A stretch of 64,000 bases of DNA from Chloranthus sessilifolius (GCA_021018995.1 CM037584.1:143609317-143673316); one strand, 5' to 3'; counted from the first letter of the stretch, positions 1 to 12,413 are shown. A program made the numbers and translations. Notes: generated by a model not told the origin, from the letters alone.

Positions 1-3000
1 TTATCCCAACTGTGGTTATGGTTCCCCTGTGAGTGCCTCCATTGATATAATTGCACAGGCCATTACTAGAGGTTTGAAGGCCACAGGGGACTCCATCAGA
101 AGAAGAGATTTTGATCCTAAATTATACTATTCATTGATCAAGTGCTGAGGAAGAATATCTATTGCTTCGTCCATCAGCAAGAGAGGAGGACACTAATTGC
201 TGATGCTCTCTATTCCTTCTCTCTGGGCCATGGATTTAATGCTGCATGGTTGATCTTTGAGGCCATGAAGAATATGATGGTGAAGCTCAGGCTGCAAAAG
301 AAGATCCACACTCTCCCCTATGGCAGACTCATCACCAAATTACTTCTGAGGGGAGGATACAAGATACCGATGGGGAGTTATCTGTCAACCACTCCCACCA
401 CTTTTGCCAAAAGACAATGGGGGATCAACAGAAGTCTGATGGATCCACAGAAGAAGAAGAAGGCTGAAGCTCAGGTTGTTTCTGAGCAAGGAGAGGGAAC
501 TGTTGTGGCAAAGGCCACCCCTGCCCCCACAAAGAAGGTTAAAGCCCCTACTGCAAAGAAGGTGGTGCAAGCTTCTGTCACCTCTGCTTCTGCAGCAATA
601 CCTCCATCCACCACACTTACCCCTCCATCAGTTTCTTTGCCTCTTCCATCTCTCCATTTCCCTCTCTTATCTCCCTTTTCAATTCCACCACCCCCTGTGA
701 TTCGTTCTTGGGTGGAAAGTGTTGCACCCCATGATAGCACTCCCCCTTCACCCACCTTACCTCAATACACAGCCCCAGTATCTCCAACCTCATCTGAACG
801 AACCCCTGACAGCCCTCCCTTGATAACCTATCTTAAAAGGAAAACCTCTCACACAACCCCTGCCTTATCTTTTCCTACTTCCACCTCCCCTGTCATTCCC
901 ACAGACACACCACATATTGACCAACCCTTAGTCCAACCCCTCCCAACTACATCTCCACTCCAAGATCTTGACTTTAACCTAGCCACCACTTTAGGGTATC
1001 AGGCCTTCATGACTACCTTGCTTGATACCTTGCCAACCCATGACATCCCTCTCCCAGATTCTCCACTCCTTTCCCCACATCATTCACCAGACCTTTCATC
1101 TTCTCCCCCTATAACTTTCCATCATGCTCCCACTTCCCCTTTCCAACCTGTTCTCTCCTCTTCTCATACTCCACCCCACCCAACCTCAGATACCTTTACC
1201 CATATCCTTTCCCTCATACATGACATCCAGACCCAACTCTCCAACACAACCCATACCCAAGACCAAATGCAAACTGACATCACCAACATAAAATCCACCC
1301 TTCAAACATTGACAAACCCACCCATCTCTACACAACCTCCTACCACCCCCCTCATCCAACCCCTTCCACCTCTAACTCCACAGCCCACCCAATTGACTTA
1401 ACTACACTCTTCACCCTCCAAGACACCATACCCCACCACTCCTTCCCCACTCTACCTATCATTCCCCCACTAATATTACCTCCACCACAATTTACCAACA
1501 CTTCTACCCAAACAGACCCCATTCCTTTCCCATTCAACCCCACATATTTGTAACCCCACCACTTCCATTTCGACCCTTCACCATTCCATTTTTCCCTTAC
1601 CCAGAACCATCCACCTCCACTGACCATCCTTCATTTACTTTTCCACCCATGCCTTCCATTCCACCCTTATCCTACCCCCTCCTCAATTCACTGACCATTC
1701 AACACAGACTGCCCCAGCCACTTCCACCCCTCCTCTCGACTTCATCACTACAGCCCCCACTTTCCCCCCCAAGGATCAATCACCTTCTACTTCTTCCACT
1801 CTATTTCTACCAATCTTACCCAGACACTCCTATTACACCCCTCCCTACTTCACCCTCCTCCATGCCATGAGGGACAATGCCTATATCAAGCGAGATGTTC
1901 TCAATGGCATGGCCAACTTCGTCAAGCAATCGAGTACCCCTTGCTGCAGAAAATGAGTGACTTGAAGCTTGCTCACCGCGAGAAGCTGTGAGAAAGCAAG
2001 CCAGGTTGTTAGAAAGGAAACTGAACAATGCTCAGGAGATCAACAAACTCAGTAAGGAGCTTTCAGATACCAATCTCCTGTGGGCTACCAAGAAAATTGA
2101 GATTTTGGAACAGAGGGTTGCCTTCCTACTATCCCAACCAATTCAAGCCACCCCTCTCGCCACAGCACCCCTTGAGGCCCCATCTTCTTCCACCCAACCA
2201 GGCCCACCTTCTTCCACTCCCCCTGCCCCTACACCTACACAACCTGTTCCCCCACCTCCTACAGCCCCAACTCTGGTACCTCCTCCTGCTCCTACTCAAG
2301 CTCCTGCTCCTGTCTCTGTGCCTCCCCTTGTTCCATCTCCTGCCCCCAAACAAAAACGGACTCCTTCCAAGAAACCTCCCACCTCCAAAAGAGCCACTGC
2401 AACCCAAAAAGGAAAAAGGCCAGCCCCTCCATCCCCACCTCCAAAGGTCACCAGAGCTTCTGCTCAGGATGATCCCCATGGTCTCCTACTTTCCAAAGAG
2501 GAACGCAGACAGGCCTCTGCTGCCCTTGGATTGGATCCCACTGCGTTTTTTCCTTCTGACTCAAACTCTGATTCTGCCCCACCTATGGATCCCAGTGCTA
2601 AGAATCCTGCTGCTGCTCCTTCATCAAGCCCTGCCGAACAAACTTATCCTCAGCGAAGGAAGGTTACTGCTAAGAGGACTACTCACCCAACTGCCTCTTT
2701 GAAAATTGGAAAAGCCAAATCTGCCCAGTCTGAGAAGGCACCACAAATGAGCCAGCCAATGAAGGGGAAGAGCCCAGCCATTCCTGCAGCAAAGGAACAA
2801 GAAAAGTCTTCTGTGGCTCCCCCTAAGCTTGATAAAGGGAAAAGTCCTCTCCTGCCTCAGGTGAAAGAAAAAGATAAATCCCCTGTTGTCCCTCCTGAGC
2901 CAGCACAACCCCAATCCCCTCTCATTCCCCCTCAGCCTTAGCCAGGGAAAGGCCTTAAAGGGAAGAGTCTCAAAGGCAAAAGTCCTATCAAATCCCCTGA

Positions 3001-3182
3001 GCCAACCATAGATAAATCCTGGGTGACCCCTCCTCCACCAAAGACCAGAAAAATGAGGGTCAGGGCACCAACCATATCCCAAAATTGCTGCCCAAAGAAA
3101 GGAAGAGAGGGAACGAAAGAAAAAAGAGGAGGAGGCTTACCTTCAAGAGCATGCCAAGAAGATGGGTTGGGACAAGTTTTGA
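1..3182 (+). pseudogene. Broken proline-rich ORF of Athila-like element 1
   Basis: This is a decayed reading frame in the part of element 1 between pol and the 3' LTR. It starts in frame 2 (1-144) and continues in frame 1 (142-1401). The part at about 40-70 residues into the 142-1401 frame has an LPYGRLITK motif that recalls the 'putative plant transposon protein' domain common in plant retroelement ORFs; this match is from memory. A very long Pro/Ser/Thr-rich linker follows, with several frameshifts between 1402 and 1990. From 1988 there is a heptad-like segment and a Pro/Lys/Ser-rich tail (1988-2941), interrupted by a TAG at 2939-2941 but continuing in frame. At about 3075 the frame moves by one base and ends in a charged Arg/Glu/Lys helix with TGA at 3180-3182. 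It occupies the env-like position of Athila elements. I cannot assign a function. Confidence 0.6.
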
Positions 3183-5070
3183 GCCAGATTCTGATTAGAT
3201 TGTACCTAGGATTTTTTCTGTTTCTGCACTCTTTTACTTCTGTTTTCTTGTAGTTTGTACATTTTACATTTTTACTAGATTTTCTTCTTCTATCATTAAT
3301 ATTTTGCTTTGTCTGTTGTGTGTTTTGTTCCCTGTTCTTTCCTTTTCTTTTTACCATCAATGGATCTGCTGCACACACCTTTGACTCAGTGAGGACACTG
3401 CTACTCATAGGTTTGGGGGTGTGGCAGGCAGACCCTGCCCATGGAATAGTTAACCTAAGTGCAGTAGAGTCATGTGAGTAATATGGAAATGGAACTATGA
3501 TCACTTAAGAATCATGAAAAATAAAAAATTTAAAATTTCTGCAAACTTTAGACATTATAAACTTTTAATTTTTCACATTTCCATGATGAGATCACCAAGG
3601 AAACTCACTTGTATCAGCACTAAGTGAATCATTAGAGAGAGAAAAAGGTGAGGACATACTTAAAAGTTTAAAGGAAGACCATAACCAGTGAGAATTGGGC
3701 CTATAAAATTTTTTTCCATCCTTTGAGGAGTAACTAAGGCAATTTCTTCTAGTTCTAAGGACTGGCTGAGTCACTGTGCTCACTAGAAGTTAGGCAACTC
3801 CAAGTTGAAACAAATGACAGCACTCATGAGACTGAGGAAAGGATCAAGGCCTTCCCTTGGATAGTTTGAGCCTAATAAGACCAACCTAAAGCAACTGCCC
3901 TTGTCCATACACCCCTTTGAGCTTTAAATCTTAAATTTCTTCAATATGCACCCAAGTACTTGTACCTGAACCTATGAACCTGATTCAGCCTACCCTCACT
4001 CTAAGAATTCAGAAGGTAAAGGAGAAAGAGTTAAAAATGGACTAGCTATGGTCAACATTAGGTGAATGGAGAAGAAGTATCTCAAAATTCTGACAGTATG
4101 GTAACTGAGAACATGGTGGCATTTCAGAAAAGCAAAAACAAAAATAAAAAGAAGAAATTCCATCAAAAAGAAACAAAAACAATAATGAAGAGGAGCAAGA
4201 AAGGAGTCAAAGAAGAACTTTCATTGGAGAATCAAAATTAAGAAGAGAAACTGATCACTTCAAATATGAAAATCTCAAAGAAGAAGAAAGGAGCTGAATT
4301 CAAGAAGGTGAAGTCATGAACCACCTCCTTCACTTACTGATTTCTCAATTTTGAACCCCTTTTCAATCTTCCATTCTTTTAACTCCACTCCATAAGCCAC
4401 ATTCCAGCCCAGTTAAAAGCCCTTGTGATCCAAAGTTGAGTGAGCTGTCATGTGGAGATAAAGAGTGACCCAATCTATGGTGAGGATCTGTCAATGATGT
4501 CAGCACTTAAGAACTCTGCCTATGATCATGCTTACAGACCCATTTGGGGGATGTAACTGCTCTTGAGCCTGAGAGAAAATGAACCCCTCAATAAGACCCT
4601 TCTGAGAGTATGCCCTGAAAAGTTTTTGGGTCTGATCTTGAATGCATTATGGATGACCTATAACCTAATTTTTTAATCTAATGATGAGCTCAGTACTGGC
4701 ACACACTTGTGCAGTTTTCTGTGGTTGTACACTGAGTGGAAATGTTGTGCACTCATGAGAAGTTTATGCTGTTTAAATTACTGTGTAAAAAATGGATTAA
4801 ATTTCTTTTATGTTTACTGATTCAAGAGTAAACTAAGTATGCTCCTTGACTGCTCACTTGATGACATTGCATTTTTGTTAACTGTTTTATTGAGAAGTTT
4901 GTGGGTGTCTTCACTGAAAACCCTCAGGAGACTTCACTCCTCCACTAGGGATCACCTAGGGGTTTAAAAGGCTTGGTACATATGCTAAATGTATCCGTGC
5001 TTTCTACGAAAGTGGCATTTAATTTTTATAGTAAATTTAATGTAGCTTTGCTAAGGGACTAACAAAGATT
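3183..5070 (+). other. Noncoding stretch between ORF and 3' LTR of element 1
   Basis: No supported gene lies here. The 5' part is T-rich and resembles a 3' untranslated region. A strongly purine-rich tract runs from about 4085 to 4330. A similar purine-rich tract sits at the equivalent place in element D (about 13905-14210), so it is a shared architectural feature of the two elements and not host sequence. Confidence 0.6.
4889..5070 (+). other. Conserved block before the 3' LTR (copy 1)
   Basis: About 180 bp that aligns by eye with 14838-15050, just before the LTR of element D, although the two LTRs are not similar. Shared words include GTGGGTGTCTTCACTGAAAA, CTCCTCCACTAGGGATCACC and AAAGTGGC. 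The CTAGG...CCTAG pair can form a small hairpin. It encodes no protein in a shared frame. A role in RNA structure, packaging or plus-strand priming is inference. Confidence 0.7.
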
Positions 5071-5083
5071 AGGTTTGGGGGTC
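5071..5083 (+). promoter_or_regulatory. Polypurine tract of element 1
   Basis: AGGTTTGGGGGTC lies immediately before the LTR start TGTTAAGACC. This is the position and composition expected of the plus-strand primer, and it shows that the LTR at 5084 is a 3' LTR. Confidence 0.7.
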
Positions 5084-5280
5084 TGTTAAGACCTGAAAAG
5101 TACCACTTTTTACCCCTTAACTTAACCTTTGATTAGACCCTTAGCCATCTAATAAGTTCTTGTTAAGTATTTTATGTAGGTAATAATCAGCAGTGAAATA
5201 AGGCCAGGAATCCTGCTAAGGAGCCTGTTTTGGCACCAGAAGTCCCTAAGAAGGATGAACTCTAAATCCAGACCTGGAAT

Positions 5281-5860
5281 GAGTCTCGCACAGTCCAACT
5301 AAGCTTCCCCAGACTTTACAACAACTACTCGCACAGCTCTCACGAAGCTCAAGAGTAGAACACATCGCGCAGTCTCGCGCAGTTCAAAGTAGACCTCTCT
5401 CAACCTCGCGCAGTTCACTTAGAACAGCTGAGGAGAGAGAGCTTCAAGAGACTCCTCGCGCAGCTATCGCACAGTGGCCGCGGGATGCAATTATTTGAAG
5501 AGAACTCCTCGCGCAGTTCTTGCACCATTCAAGAAAAAAGCATCCTCGCGAAGATGGAACCATCCTCGCGAAGATCAGTCAAGACATGAAACCTCACACA
5601 ATTCAGAACTCATTAAAGCCTCGCGAGGAAACTCGCGAAGTCCATTGAAGAGGAGTGTTCTCAAAGTTCTCGCGCTATTCAAATCTGTCCTCGCGAAGAT
5701 CAACCCAGCGAACGCACAGCTACCTCATGACTGCTTGAACTCCAACCCCGTGACATCTGAGGCTTTGATGTCGACTCAACCTCACGACTGCCTGAAGAGC
5801 AAACCAAGACAACCTCACGACGGTTGAAGCTTCAATGTCAAACCATCCTCGCGAAGAGCA
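5281..5860 (+). repeat. Word array CTCGCGCAG / CTCGCGAAG
   Basis: About 15 copies of a short word built on the self-complementary cores CGCG or TCGCGA (CTCGCGCAG, CTCGCGAAG, CTCGCACAG) are scattered at irregular 15-60 bp spacing between unrelated filler sequence. The array lies about 250-800 bp upstream of the TATA box at 6090. Frames through it, such as 5474-5827, are not genes. Confidence 0.85.
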
Positions 5861-6088
5861 AGAGCTACCACGCGACAAGTCTGGGAAATAATGGCTACCT
5901 AGCGAAATCTGAACTTCAACTTCCATCTCTTCAGCAGAGGACCTTCTAGGAATTTTCAGCGATTAAGGCACACACTTCGAGGCTCAAATCTCTGTGCACG
6001 CACCCCAAGGCATCTAAGGATCACTATTCGGCCACGTGGCATCATTAAAATTAGGGTTTCCTAACCCTAATGCACCGCCACACCACTG

Positions 6089-6098
6089 CTATATAAAC
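6089..6098 (+). promoter_or_regulatory. TATA box of LTR 1
   Basis: CTATATAAAC is conserved at the same place in the sister LTR (34037-34046). It is the likely core promoter separating U3 from R. Confidence 0.6.
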
Positions 6099-7572
6099 TC
6101 ATACTTAGTTTAGGTTTAGGAAATCCTGGAATAGCTGGGAACACATCTCATTTCTTGGAGACTTGATCTGAGATCGTTTTTCTTTTCTTTTTATAGCGGT
6201 AAGTAGGTTTCTTTTTCTTTTTCCTTCTCTCCATAGTCCAGCACTTGCTGGCTATGTCTTTGTATGCCTTTTGAACTAGATCAATGGAAGTTTTGTAATA
6301 GGATTTGTACTCTGTAAGATTTGTGTTTGAATGTGAGATGCTCTGTGCAAGGCTGCTGCCTTGTGATCCGCCATTGCTTTGGCTGTGATTCAAAGCAATG
6401 GAGGACTGATTCTAAGGGACACTCAGGTCCAAGTGATTTGTGTGTCTGGGCTATCATGGTCATATACAGCCTTAGCCCCACCACAGGACCCACTAGATCT
6501 GAAATCCCCATGGGTGCTTGAGCTGGTAGCCTGGTGACCATGGTGGTAGCAGCAATATTCTTATTTTTTCTTAGGCTCCGTGAGAGGAGGATAGCCTCTG
6601 GGATAGTCTGTGACCATTCAAGTGGACAGGTTATAGCCTTAGGGTGATTCTAATCCACTGATCCAAGATGGATCCTTCTTCTTTGCACCTGAGCTTGTAT
6701 TAGCCTGGTGGGAGATTGTACAGAGGCAGACTCCCCTATAATTGTATAGATCCGCTATCAGATATTAGATCTGATCTGGTTATAGAGATTTTAGGCTTGT
6801 GACTGGACCATTGTATCCTCACTCAAGCAATAGACAGCTAGATCGAAGGTTGTACTCAATCTCTTGTTGGTTCTATGTGTCTAGGCTATCATGGTCCTAT
6901 ACAGCCTTAGCCCCACACATAGAGCTTTAGAGGTTGAGGTTCCCTATGAATTCTTGAGCTGGTAGCCTGGATGAAATAGTGCCTACAATGATTAACTTGT
7001 TTTGACCCATCCCTAGATTGTGGTTCCCCTATGGGATAGTCTGTGACCATTTGAGTGGATAGGTTATAACCTTAAGGGATTGAATCATGGCAGAGAGATG
7101 GGTTGGATCCTTTCTCCTCAGTGGTGATAACGTAGCCATTGGACAGGATTTCTATAACATCATATCTGAATCTGAGTTACAAAGCTCCTCTGATCTAGGC
7201 TCAATAACATACTTCTCACCCTTTTATATTTATTTTTCACACTCCATCCATCCTCTCAACCCTTTCTGTAGTTTAGACATTAGGTTACCTTAGAATACGT
7301 AGAATTAGTGACCTTAAACTCCCCTCCTTTTTAGGACTGCCAGATCTGTAGTCAGATCTGGAGGGACTACTAGAGATGGCTCCCTTGGAGCTGTAGATCG
7401 CCCTTCCCTGTGGGACAAACTCTTACTTATCAAAACTTGTCACAATGGACCCTGTATCTTGCAGGTCTAGGATTTCTTAGTTGTGCTGATTTCATCCCCT
7501 GTTTTATCTTGATTTTAAATTTCTTTTATCACAAACCAATAAAACAAGCACACACTCAGAGATCCGCCAACA

Positions 7573-8698
7573 ATGATAGCCACTAATCCCTTTTCTACTA
7601 ACAGGGGCAAAAGTACACTCAATGATTACCCCAAAGGTGTGAAGACTCGGTCATAGCGGGCTCTCCTCTGTTCTGGGGTCATTTGCATTCCTTGCCCATT
7701 CCCCATTCTTTGCATCTGCTCAAGCCTAAAGGGTGCTGGTAGGGTAGCCTGAAATTGAAACAGGATTGTATTGTTATTGGGTCGGGTATTGACTATGTTC
7801 TAAACATCGCCCCTGTTCTCTTCTCGTTCCTTTGCTCTGAAAATCTTCTAACCCCATTGGGTTCACTTGGCATATTCTTATTCAGACGCCCCTCCCTGAT
7901 GGCGTCCTCGCATCGGTTAGCATTTCTCACCAGATCAACAAAGCTGGTCTGCTGCTGATATACCAAAAAGTCTGAAATCACTAGCAGAGTCTTCTTTGAA
8001 ATCATCTCTATCTGTTCATCATCAGGTATTCTATCCCTGACCTGAGCTACCAATGCTCTCCATCGCCCCAAGTAGTCGCTAAAGGTCTCATTCTGGTTCT
8101 GCTTTAAACTAGCCAAGTCAGACTTACGCAGCTCGATGTCTATATTGTAGACATACTGTTCTTGAAAGAGATGCATCAAGTCCCTCCACGTTTTCATCAT
8201 AGACGGTTCTAAAGATGTGAACCGTCTTAAAGCCAGCCCGATCAGACTCTTTTGAAAGACTTTTATTAGCAGTCTTTCATCCTCCCCGTATTGGCACATG
8301 TCCCCACAGTAGGACTTCAGGTGAGCAATAGGATTGCCAGTGCAATTATATTTGTCAAAAGCTGACATTTTAAATTTGGGGGGCAGGGGGACCTCAGCGA
8401 ACAGACATAAGTCTGTGAAGTCCGTGGCATGGATTTCAGCACCACCCATTTTCATCAGCTACTTCTAAATTTTATCCAACTGCTCTTTCAGCTGCTCTGA
8501 CTCTTTTGATACAGGGATCGCTTTCTCGGCCGTCAGGTGGACTTCACTCTGGGCCACCAGGGGGTGGGCAATTATGGGAGGAGAGTTGAGGCTGGTCAAA
8601 GACCCAGCATAAGCCTCGCTATTCCTAATCTCGTCCTCTTCATACTGCTGGTCGGCATAGTGTGCGGCGAGGGCGGGATTCTCCTGTTGTTGTTGCAT
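7573..8698 (-). pseudogene. gag: Gag core of the Tat-like element
   Basis: One minus-strand frame carries this protein with stops at about 8456-8464 and further on. The first part ends in a Gln/Glu/Lys-rich coiled coil. Then follows the Retrotrans_gag core (8455-7793), with PPKFKMSAFDKYNCTGNP and KTWRDLMHLFQEQYVYNID-like motifs typical of Tat gag. The C-terminal part continues to 7573 with TPEQRRARYD and then is cut off by LTR 1. The nucleocapsid and protease are missing. Several stops look like CAG or CAA turned into TAG or TAA. Confidence 0.8.
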
Positions 8699-10149
8699 GG
8701 GTTAGATGGGAATGACATGAGTGGGGGTTGGGTGAGGCCATTGACGGTGAGGAAAGATTTGTTGGGTGGTGGGAATTTGGTTTCGAGGTGGGGCCTGATA
8801 GGGCCATTGGGTATGGGGGAAGGTTTGGAGATGGCCTAGGGGTGTGGGGCCATGGGAGAATTGGGTTTGAGGTATGGCATGGGTTTGATCCGGCTGTGAA
8901 GGTTAGGTTAAATGTTGGGGGTATTGTGGAAGGTATGAGTGTGGGGTTTAGGTTTGGGCCATGAACCCTTGGCCATTTTGGGCCACAGGCCACTATAGGT
9001 TTGGGCCATGGACCCTTGGTAGGTTTGGGTCACGGGCCCTTGGTGGGTGTGGGCCAGTGGGCCAGTGGGCCTGGGTAGTCTGGGCCAAGGGCCCTTGAGG
9101 GGTTTGGCCCAATGGGCCTTGATGGGTCTGGGCCATGGGCCCTTGGTGGGTCTGGCCTAATGGGCCTTGATGGGTCTATGCCATGGGCCCTTGATGGGTC
9201 TGGCCGAGTGGGCCTTGATGGGTCTGAGCCATGAGCCCTTGGTGGGTTTGGGCCATGGGCCCTTAGTGGGTCTGGGCCATGGGCCCTTGGTAGGTTTGGG
9301 TGGTGGGGTATTGGGCCATGGGCCCCTGGGATATGTGAGAAAAGGGGGTTTGGGGTAAGTGGGTAATGGGGATTTGGGTGGTGTGGATTATGGGGGGTTG
9401 ATGGGGGTCATGGGGAGTGAGGCATGGAGATTGGATAGGGTGTGAGACGGGTTTAGGAACATGGGGTGTGAAGGAGGAGGGGGGGTGTTTTGAGAAGCCT
9501 TCCACATGGAATAGGCTTGGAACATCTCCTCCATCATGGTCGTGGGGCAGGGTTGGATGGAGATGGGGGATTTAAGGGATGATGGAGTATAGATGGGATG
9601 GAGGTGGCGGAAAAATTAGGCATGGCCCCGGTATAATCGAGCATGACCATGGTAGGTGGGGGGTATGGGGTGGATGAGGGGCTGTATTGGGTATGTTTTG
9701 GGATGATGGGGGGCATGATGAGGAGAGATGAGGAAAGTTGGGCATGGCCCCGGTAAAATTGGGCATGACCCGTATGGATGGGGGATTTACTGGGGCGAAT
9801 AGGGCGAAAGTGGTGTATGTGAATGTGGGTGGATCGGGTCTATAAGGGGATGATGGGAATGGGGCATGGATGTAGATTGGGAAAATGGGTTTGGGTTTTG
9901 TGTGGATGGGAAATGGGTCGGATTTGGCATGGGCATGGTTTTGGAAAAAGATGGAGAATGGGGGGTAGGACTTTGGATATTTTGGGGGGTAATGGTTGGG
10001 AATATGGAGGCGCCGAATGGGCCGGTGACGGTAAAGGGGGGTTGGGTGAGGGGGATGGTTGAAAGAACTTCTCCCAAATGGGAGTGAGTTGGAGAATGTG
10101 GTGGGGATGACTCGGGATCGGCGTAAGCCGGGACCACTACCCACGACAT
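8699..10149 (-). pseudogene. Proline-rich N-terminal Gag region, frameshifted
   Basis: A likely ATG at 10149-10147 (MSWVVVPAYADPES...) opens a Pro/His/Ser-rich segment that passes through several frames before joining the gag core at about 8698. Tat-like elements often have long proline-rich N-terminal Gag extensions. The stretch has very strong strand asymmetry (G-rich on +, C-rich on -). It includes an 8-residue tandem repeat (see 8956-9330). Confidence 0.6.
8956..9330 (-). repeat. 24-bp minisatellite encoding an 8-residue Gag repeat
   Basis: About 13-15 imperfect copies of a 24-bp unit built around GGGCCATGGGCCCTTGG (+ strand). On the coding minus strand each unit reads roughly THQGPMAQ or THQGPLGQ. 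The unit length is a multiple of three, so copy-number change keeps the frame. The core is itself nearly palindromic (GGGCCC next to CCATGG). Confidence 0.8.
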
Positions 10150-10284
10150 TCTACGGGAACGGGTTGGGTAAGGGTGCCTTGGGTAAGGCCCAAAAGTCCT
10201 CCTCCTTCTTCCCCTGCGAGACGGTGGAGGGCAAGATGATGCCGTTGTGTCGGCACCACAAACCCCTTTTTTTTATTTTTGATT

Positions 10285-10324
<40 letters not shown>

Positions 10325-10677
10325 TTTTTGAAAGAATTTTTAGAAAACAAAGGTTCCGAGGCCTTGGAATTCCCTCTTCCGGTGGCTCTCATACCTTAAT
10401 TCAAAACCCATACCTTAATTCAAAACCCGCAGCTACGATTCCGACACACTTCGGAAGAATTGAAGGAGAACCTTCGATCTATTGAAGGCACAAAAATCGA
10501 GGCAAGCAACCCGATCCCTCGGAATGAGCCAAAAATAGGTTACCCTCTTTTGACTGGCGAGAGCGTATTGGGTGTCAGAGATGGCGGGCCCAAACAAGAT
10601 ACTAAGCACACTAATCGGGGAACTCGGGAGGTGAAGAAGGCCACAAATTTGGGCTGATAGGCTGATAAATAGACTTG

Positions 10678-10840
10678 GCGCAACTAATACCTGCGCCCAG
10701 GTTGCAGGGGACTCCTTTTACATAGGCGCAACTATTAGTTGCGCCAAGGTAAAGTTTGGAGATTTTAACGCTGATGCAACTATTAGTTGCGCCAGTTATA
10801 AACTCCCAATTTTTGTACTGGCGCAACTAATACTTGCGCC
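10678..10840. repeat. Inverted word GGCGCAACTA/TAGTTGCGCC in the leader
   Basis: Four copies of an inverted word made of arms GGCGCAACTA and TAGTTGCGCC around one central T. The copy at 10725-10745 is perfect. The same word fills part of the LTR at 12694-12942, so here it occurs outside the LTR as well. Confidence 0.85.
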
Positions 10841-11348
10841 AGACAAAAATTGAATTCCAGAATGAAATATAGCAGAGACAACAGCCCAATATGAGTCTTT
10901 TTTTCTAGTTTTTGTGGAAGCTAGGATTCCGGGAACTCAACTATTTTTTGGTGATCGATTTGCTCCGCACCGCACCTAAAGGGTTTGAGTCCGGTATAAC
11001 TCGCTAGCGCACTCCCCCAAGGGTTTTAAGCTTCGAAATGGGAACCCACCCGATATACCTCCGGCACAGCTTGCCTTCTCAGATACTAGGTGAGCTGGGA
11101 CTTTTCTGGATCATCACCACTAAGGGTTGCTGCCATACTAAGACCCGGATGTTTGTGTGTTTGCCTAATCCCAACCCTTTTTAAAATCTACCCCGTAAAA
11201 ACAAATTAATTAAGCTCCCTAACTTTGTTCAATTTTAATTTTTTCAAAGCTTTTCTCTTTTTTTAGAAGTTTTCTTTAGTTCAAAGACCGGGGGTGATTA
11301 TCTCGTGCCCCCACTACGGCTGACGTCCACTGATGGAATATGAGTGCA

Positions 11349-11560
11349 CAAGTAGGCCTGCCAATCGGCTAAGGCACTTTAAATGATGGAAATTTAAAAG
11401 AATTGAAAGACAAAGCTCAAGTAGACCCGCCAATCAGCTAAGGCACTAAAATGACGGGAAAGTAAGGAAACTAAAGGACAAATGCGCAAGTAAGCCCGCC
11501 GATCGGCTAAGGCATATAAATAACGTAAAAGTAAGGGTAAGTAAAAATGACTTAATCGGA
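11349..11560. repeat. Three-copy 69-bp tandem repeat
   Basis: Three diverged units each begin CAAGTAGGCCTGCCAATCGG (or a close variant) followed by CTAAGGCA and an A-rich part. They lie just inside the PBS of the Tat-like element. Confidence 0.8.
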
Positions 11561-11654
11561 GGGGCGAGTAAAAATAAAATGAAAAATAACAATAAAATGT
11601 TAGTAAAAATCAAAAACAAAAAAGCCAAGTTTAAGGGGAAGCTCTACAAGCAAG

Positions 11655-11672
11655 TCCCCAGCAGAGTCGCCA
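11655..11672 (-). promoter_or_regulatory. Primer binding site of the Tat-like element
   Basis: The minus strand reads TGGCGACTCTGCTGGGGA two or so bases after the LTR end. It starts with TGG, as required to pair with a tRNA 3' CCA. I recall this site from Tat/Ogre-like elements but did not verify the tRNA. Confidence 0.7.
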
Positions 11673-12400
11673 TCTGTGCAACCGTGGGAATTGAGACGAT
11701 CCCGTCGCGACGATGCGCTCTCTAACGAAAATATAGAGTCGCCACCCGGAGCTTTCGGTGTCCCGGAAAACCTAGTTTATTTTTATGAGCACTGAAGTGC
11801 TAAAAATATGACTCTGAATCCGAATCCGGTCCACACCAAAGGGTCTTGGGTAGGGGCTTCGGTTATCTATCGAGAAGGTGTTAGGGACCCGATCAACCCG
11901 CTTAACGCGGTCTCTACTAATGACCAAAATAAAATAAAGTAAAAGAAAAGAAAATAGCTTCCTCTTGCCCAAAAGGGATTAGAATCCTATTTGTGCCCCT
12001 CCGTTCCTACCGCAAAGTCGGCAGCATAACGGCACAAATGGGAGGATGGAGGGAGCTAGAAAGAGATAGGAGAAGAAAGGGGAGAGCCGGAGCCCTTGGG
12101 CCCTTGTAGCACCGTAGGAGAGCCTTGTATTGGCTTGCTTTGATGAGCTTTTGAAGGCTTGTATGATGGAAAGAGGGGTTCTAACCTCTAAGGCTTGATA
12201 ATTAAGAGGTAGAGAAGGAAGGTGAATGGGTAGCATATACCTAAACTAAGGGATCTAAGGTGAAAAATATCACTCAAAGGAAGTTTTGGAATTCTGAAAT
12301 TTGTATGGGAAGTGTGCACCAAAGGGAGAAAGATCTTCTCACTTCAAGCTCTTTCTCTCTTAGGCCAAAATTCTCCACCCTTAAACCAAGGGGAGGGGGG

Positions 12401-12413
12401 CTCTATTTATAGG
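12401..12413 (-). promoter_or_regulatory. TATA box of the Tat-like LTR
   Basis: CCTATAAATAGAG on the minus strand, about 930 bp into the LTR and about 280 bp past the word array. Confidence 0.65.

Larger units (their letters stand above)
5084..7572 (+). mobile_element. 3' LTR of element 1, Athila-like family 1
   Basis: A 2489-bp LTR that starts TGTTAAGACCTG and ends CCGCCAACA. Its boundaries are supported by the PPT on the left, by interruption of the minus-strand Tat gag immediately on the right (7573), and by a second copy of the family at 33209-35467 with a clear target duplication. The LTR contains a word array (5281-5860), a TATA box at about 6090, and two shared sentences around 'GTCTGTGACCATT' that also occur in the LTR at 22289. 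This links the three LTRs into one superfamily. The 5' part of element 1 lies outside the window. Confidence 0.8.
10150..11654 (-). other. Leader between PBS and gag of the Tat-like element
   Basis: No gene supported. It contains a (TA)n run followed by poly-T (about 10288-10330), a word array (10678-10840), and a three-copy 69-bp repeat (11349-11560). Long leaders are known for this lineage. Confidence 0.55.

Noticed and set aside
2129-3082. Minus-strand frames rich in Arg/Gly/Trp
   Set aside because: They are antisense shadows of the proline-rich ORF.
9572-10144. 190-residue minus-strand Pro/His-rich ORF as a separate gene
   Set aside because: It overlaps another open frame (9787-10149) and joins the Tat gag; it is part of the frameshifted Gag N-terminus.
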